From Tubiluchus corallicola (lineage: Eukaryota; Priapulida; Priapulimorpha; Priapulimorphida; Tubiluchidae): a stretch of 40,330 nt of DNA. Made by a program: the position numbers and the translations under genes. Positions 32,136 to 40,330 of this stretch are shown here, one piece after another; position 1 is the first letter of the stretch, and every line of letters starts with the position of its first letter. The notes beneath the pieces are model-generated. The model did no database searches. It was not told where the DNA came from and was given only the letters and a program-made list of their open reading frames with translations. The DNA is taken from assembly GCA_030141605.1 (NCBI GenBank), contig JAQGDQ010000738.1, forward strand, positions 1 to 40,330. The letters run 5' to 3'.

Positions 32136-32318
32136 GCGTACCTGGAAACTTAAGTCAGCGTAATGTTTTGCAGGTCAGGTGACAAATTTCTATGAGAACA
32201 TCTTTTACTTTCGAGAAAGAGACGGAGCTTGTGGATAGCACCACCGATAGGGAAGTTCAGTAATTGGGATTAGATTTGCCTGGTTCGCATTCCCCTACAC
32301 AGGTGGCATTTACTCAGA

Positions 32319-37307
<4,989 letters not shown>

Positions 37308-37602
37308 GTTGGTGACGACTGTTTTGCCGAGCCGCTAGATTTTGTCGCACGTGACTTTGTGTGATGTCCGTCTTTTAAAAATTTCGAGTTACTAGATATT
37401 AAAAGTGACATTTAAACCAAATTTCAACTTTAGGGTTTTTCAGTTTATGTACTCATGTAGTTCAATTTTAACATGTTTGCATCACAACTTGCTTACAATG
37501 ATGAAATATATTTTATTTTTTTCTTCACGTATCCTATATATTTCCGTTTCACCAGGAAAAACTGGAATCGTAGCATCAAATTTGAGATTAACTACTTATT
37601 TT
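37308..37602. other. Probable ZC3H11A intron
   Basis: AT-rich, no exon recognised. No further ZC3H11A exon was found from here to the end of the window. Confidence 0.45.
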
Positions 37603-38004
37603 ATAAGTCATTTATTTCACATTACACATTTACAATAGTTTCATGTACAATATCTAGTGAAAGGGCCTACAGTGGACATAATGCAAATAAGAAATACTGC
37701 ACAGGAAAAGCCTCAGACACTGTTCACCTGTATACGAAGGTAAATGTGTTGCGGGCAATCAAAAAGCAGGGCTTGTTAGATTGTCCCACACAGTGATAGA
37801 AAAAAAGTAATGGAAATAATCTGAAAATTTAAAGTGAATCGTGTGATAAAAAAACATTTAGTGCTTCAGAATGGAATGATGTAATGAATGAAGCTCATAT
37901 ATGTGATGATATAAAAGATAGAAAGACTATTATTTGTTAATAGTATGTAAAATTAAGATAACTTGATTAAGTTAACACCACTGTGAGGATGGATACTGAT
38001 AGAC
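37603..38004 (-). mobile_element. LINE 3' UTR, inverted second copy
   Basis: Reverse complement of about 10190-10600, from ATAAGTCATTTATTTCACAT to GGATGGATACTGATAG. It lacks the ORF2 end seen in the first copy. The open frame ending QGLLDCPTQ on the + strand is the antisense of this UTR. Confidence 0.75.
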
Positions 38005-38122
38005 GTTATCATAATTAGTTCCTGATTAATTCGTTTTACTAATTAGTAGCTGATTTCGCTTTTCAGCTTATAAAACTACCAAGTGTGAACTTGTGGATAC
38101 TTGATAACAGGGCTGTCTTAAC

Positions 38123-39102
38123 TAGGGCTGTAACGATACGCCAAAGTCACGATGCGATACTTATCGCGATACTAAGCTCATGACATGTGATACATAAGAT
38201 ATATGATACATAGCATATGTATATGATATGTCTATCATATCATATCAGATAGTATAACATATCGTATCATATCATATAGTATATCATATCATATCATATC
38301 ATATCTCGTATCGTATCATATCATATCATATCATATCATATCATATCATATCATATCATATCATATATCATATATCATATATCATATCATATATCTATAT
38401 CATATCATATCATATCATATCATATCATATCATATATCATATCATATCATATCATATCATATATCATATCATATTATATCATATCATATCATATCATATC
38501 ATATATCTATATCATATCATATAGTATACGATACGTATCACGATACACATTGAGTTCATGTTTGCAGGCTTTAATAAAAAAACTAGATTAAGCTGTTGAT
38601 ATATTATATGTATATATTAGATTTATCAAACAATTTTAAAATTGTTAAGTGCTAAAATAATTCAGCAAACCATTTGATTTCTGTTTATACTCTTGTATTA
38701 TTTACATTTTAAACCACCAGAAATGCAAAACATTTCAAAACTTTTTGATTTAAAATATCCTGGTGCATTTTCTAGTCCACATTTGCTACAAGCCATTTCA
38801 GAAACTTATAAGCAAAAATGTAATTAGCTTACTATACGTTATTATAAACACATTGGGCTTTCAACTGCTTTGCTTTGTCTGGCTGCTATTAGCAGGTCTA
38901 CCTGTGTAAAGCTGCATATATGTGCTGCACTCATTGCACTGATTGTAGCTCTACAGCAGTAACTTAAATTATTTCACGTTTTTATTAGCGGACAGTCTAA
39001 TTTGTGTTAAATATCAATGATTCACATTATCGTGATACTGGTGCATTTTGACGTATCATTACAAAAGGTATCACGATGCATCGATGCGTCATTACAGGCC
39101 TA
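38123..39102. mobile_element. hAT-type element, family D, carrying an ATATC array
   Basis: Ends TAGGGCTGTAACGATACG and GATGCGTCATTACAGGCCTA form imperfect inverted termini. The 8-bp flanks GTCTTAAC (38115-38122) and GCCTTAAC (39103-39110) differ at one position. 980 bp, non-coding; the left third is mostly an ATATC/CATAT satellite. Confidence 0.8.
38205..38530. repeat. (ATATC)n microsatellite
   Basis: About 325 bp of ATATC units with interruptions such as ATATCTATATC, inside the family D hAT element. It probably grew from the GATAC/ATATC motifs of the element itself. Confidence 0.9.
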
Positions 39103-39630
39103 GCCTTAACAGTTTCACTGGGCAAATCAGTGTACTGGGGCCCTTACCTACTCAGGTACTCACAGGAATAGAAACGTAAACAGTTAATAAAATTAAACAT
39201 ACGTTTATTGCATTGGCACTTCCAACATATTCAGTGGTTAGACATTAAAAATATGCTGTACAACAGAGCTTAGTCAACATGAATGTTTGAACAATATAAC
39301 ATGAGACTTGGAAAACTTCAAAATTTCAACATATAAATCATATTCAATTGGTAACCATGTATACGCAAATAGCACAGTACGAAATGAGTGAATTTTTTAT
39401 TATTAATCAAGTGTTCAACACAATGTAGACAATGGCTTTATGATTGGTTTGAAGTCAATGGTGTTCAGGACGTTTTCCATTTTATTACATTCTGCTTTTT
39501 CCCAAGTTTCACTCTTAAAAATGAACGTTATTTTTACAATTTTCATCAAGAAACATGCAGTGCTTGAGATGGTCAAATTCATTTAAAAGCCCTTGTCCAC
39601 TTGTAATACAATATCCAATATTTATAGTTT
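39103..39630. other. Unrecognised sequence between the hAT element and satellite
   Basis: AT-rich. No coding, RNA or transposon signal recognised. Confidence 0.45.
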
Positions 39631-39770
39631 AGTGTAGTGTAGTGTAGTGTAGTGTAGTGTAGTGTAGTGTAGTGTAGTGTAGTGTAGTGTAGTGTAGTGT
39701 AGTGTAGTGTAGTGTAGTGTAGTGTAGTGTAGTGTAGTGTAGTGTAGTGTAGTGTAGTGTAGTGTAGTGT
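39631..39770. repeat. (AGTGT)n pentamer array, left part
   Basis: 28 exact AGTGT units. The array resumes at 40300 after the hAT MITE and continues to the window edge. Confidence 0.95.
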
Positions 39771-39779
39771 AGTATAGGG

Positions 39780-40288
39780 CAGGGGTGTGCAAATTATCTG
39801 ACTAGCCGAGCCACATTAAACTTTCCCGCAATTCCTGCAGGCCACAGGCAGTTTGATCAAATAGCCAAGTACAGAAAGGCCTAATAAAGATTTTTTTGCA
39901 TCCGACCTGCGTACATCATTACTACTACACTCAAGAAACTATTTTAGAAGTTATTAAACTTTATATTACAAACCATATGTTTCTACTTTTAGGACAGATA
40001 GTGGTAATTTCATTACAATGCATATTAGTAATGTGTATCGCACAGTCTGTGTAGTACAGTGACATTATGCTACAACCGTCTTGTAAGGGTTAATGGCATC
40101 CGATCTAGTAGAAAAAACTACCCGCACTATCTTTGGGGTCGTGGCACGGACTTCAGCTGGATACACTCAATACACTCAATTAATCGCCCGGACCGCACTT
40201 TCATTAGGTTGACAAATCTCTTCGCGGGCTGCACAAATTCTGTCGGCAGGCCGCAAATGGCCCACGGGCCGCAATTTACACACCCCTG
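39780..40288 (+). mobile_element. hAT MITE family A, complete copy 2, inside a pentamer array
   Basis: Begins CAGGGGTGTGCAAATTATC and ends GCAATTTACACACCCCTG. The 8-bp flanks GTATAGGG (39772-39779) and GTATAGGA (40289-40296) match at seven positions. 509 bp; nearly the same sequence as 28314-28803. Its open frame is part of the repeat, not a gene. Confidence 0.92.
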
Positions 40289-40299
40289 GTATAGGATAA

Positions 40300-40330
40300 T
40301 GTAGTGTAGTGTAGTGTAGTGTAGTGTAGT
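40300..40330. repeat. (AGTGT)n pentamer array, right part
   Basis: The same pentamer as at 39631-39770, in the same phase of sequence, cut by the window edge. Confidence 0.9.

Overview
The window is animal nuclear DNA: AT-rich, with introns and many decayed transposons. The three genes are recognisable only as metazoan families. It is probably from an invertebrate, because the repeats are not the usual vertebrate ones. I cannot name the phylum from sequence alone.

Three protein genes lie in a row on the + strand. (1) 143-14857 holds the 3' seven exons of a ZDHHC5/ZDHHC8-type S-palmitoyltransferase. It has the DHHC cysteine-rich domain, the TTxE motif, a juxtamembrane CC...C cluster, a long disordered tail and a C-terminal EISV PDZ ligand. 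The 5' exons lie outside the window. (2) 21095-25021 is an apparently intact, intronless class-5 P4-ATPase (ATP10 family lipid flippase) of about 1308 residues. (3) From 32319 onward lie the first four coding exons of a ZC3H11A-type protein with three CCCH zinc fingers. Its exons are small and fragmented by introns, and the gene runs off the right edge. Nothing suggests that the three genes act in one pathway: membrane protein lipidation, lipid flipping and mRNA export are neighbours by position only.

The rest is mobile-element debris. There are non-autonomous hAT elements of four families, several with readable 8-bp target-site duplications, and a broken hAT transposase end. There are TA-flanked Tc1/mariner/pogo-like MITEs in at least three families, LINE 3' ends in several copies, a Gypsy-like 5' LTR with a Leu-tRNA primer-binding site, and tRNA- and 5S-derived SINE-like sequences. 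Tandem arrays include a 55-bp minisatellite open in all three forward frames, a two-component 141+101 bp higher-order array just upstream of ZC3H11A, and microsatellites of TAGTG, ATATC, AAT and TA.

Layout: 1-14857 ZDHHC exons with transposon-filled introns; 14858-20797 intergenic DNA with MITEs; 20798-25360 ATP10 transcription unit; 25360-30640 intergenic DNA with the minisatellite, MITEs and LINE remains; 30690-32135 higher-order array; 32319-37307 ZC3H11A exons; 37308-40330 probably a ZC3H11A intron with LINE, hAT and satellite DNA. I found no convincing previously undescribed system. The items most worth a second look are the intronless flippase, the duplicated 3' splice site at ZC3H11A exon 3, the 14-residue repeat in exon 4, and the internal segment shared by two different MITE types.
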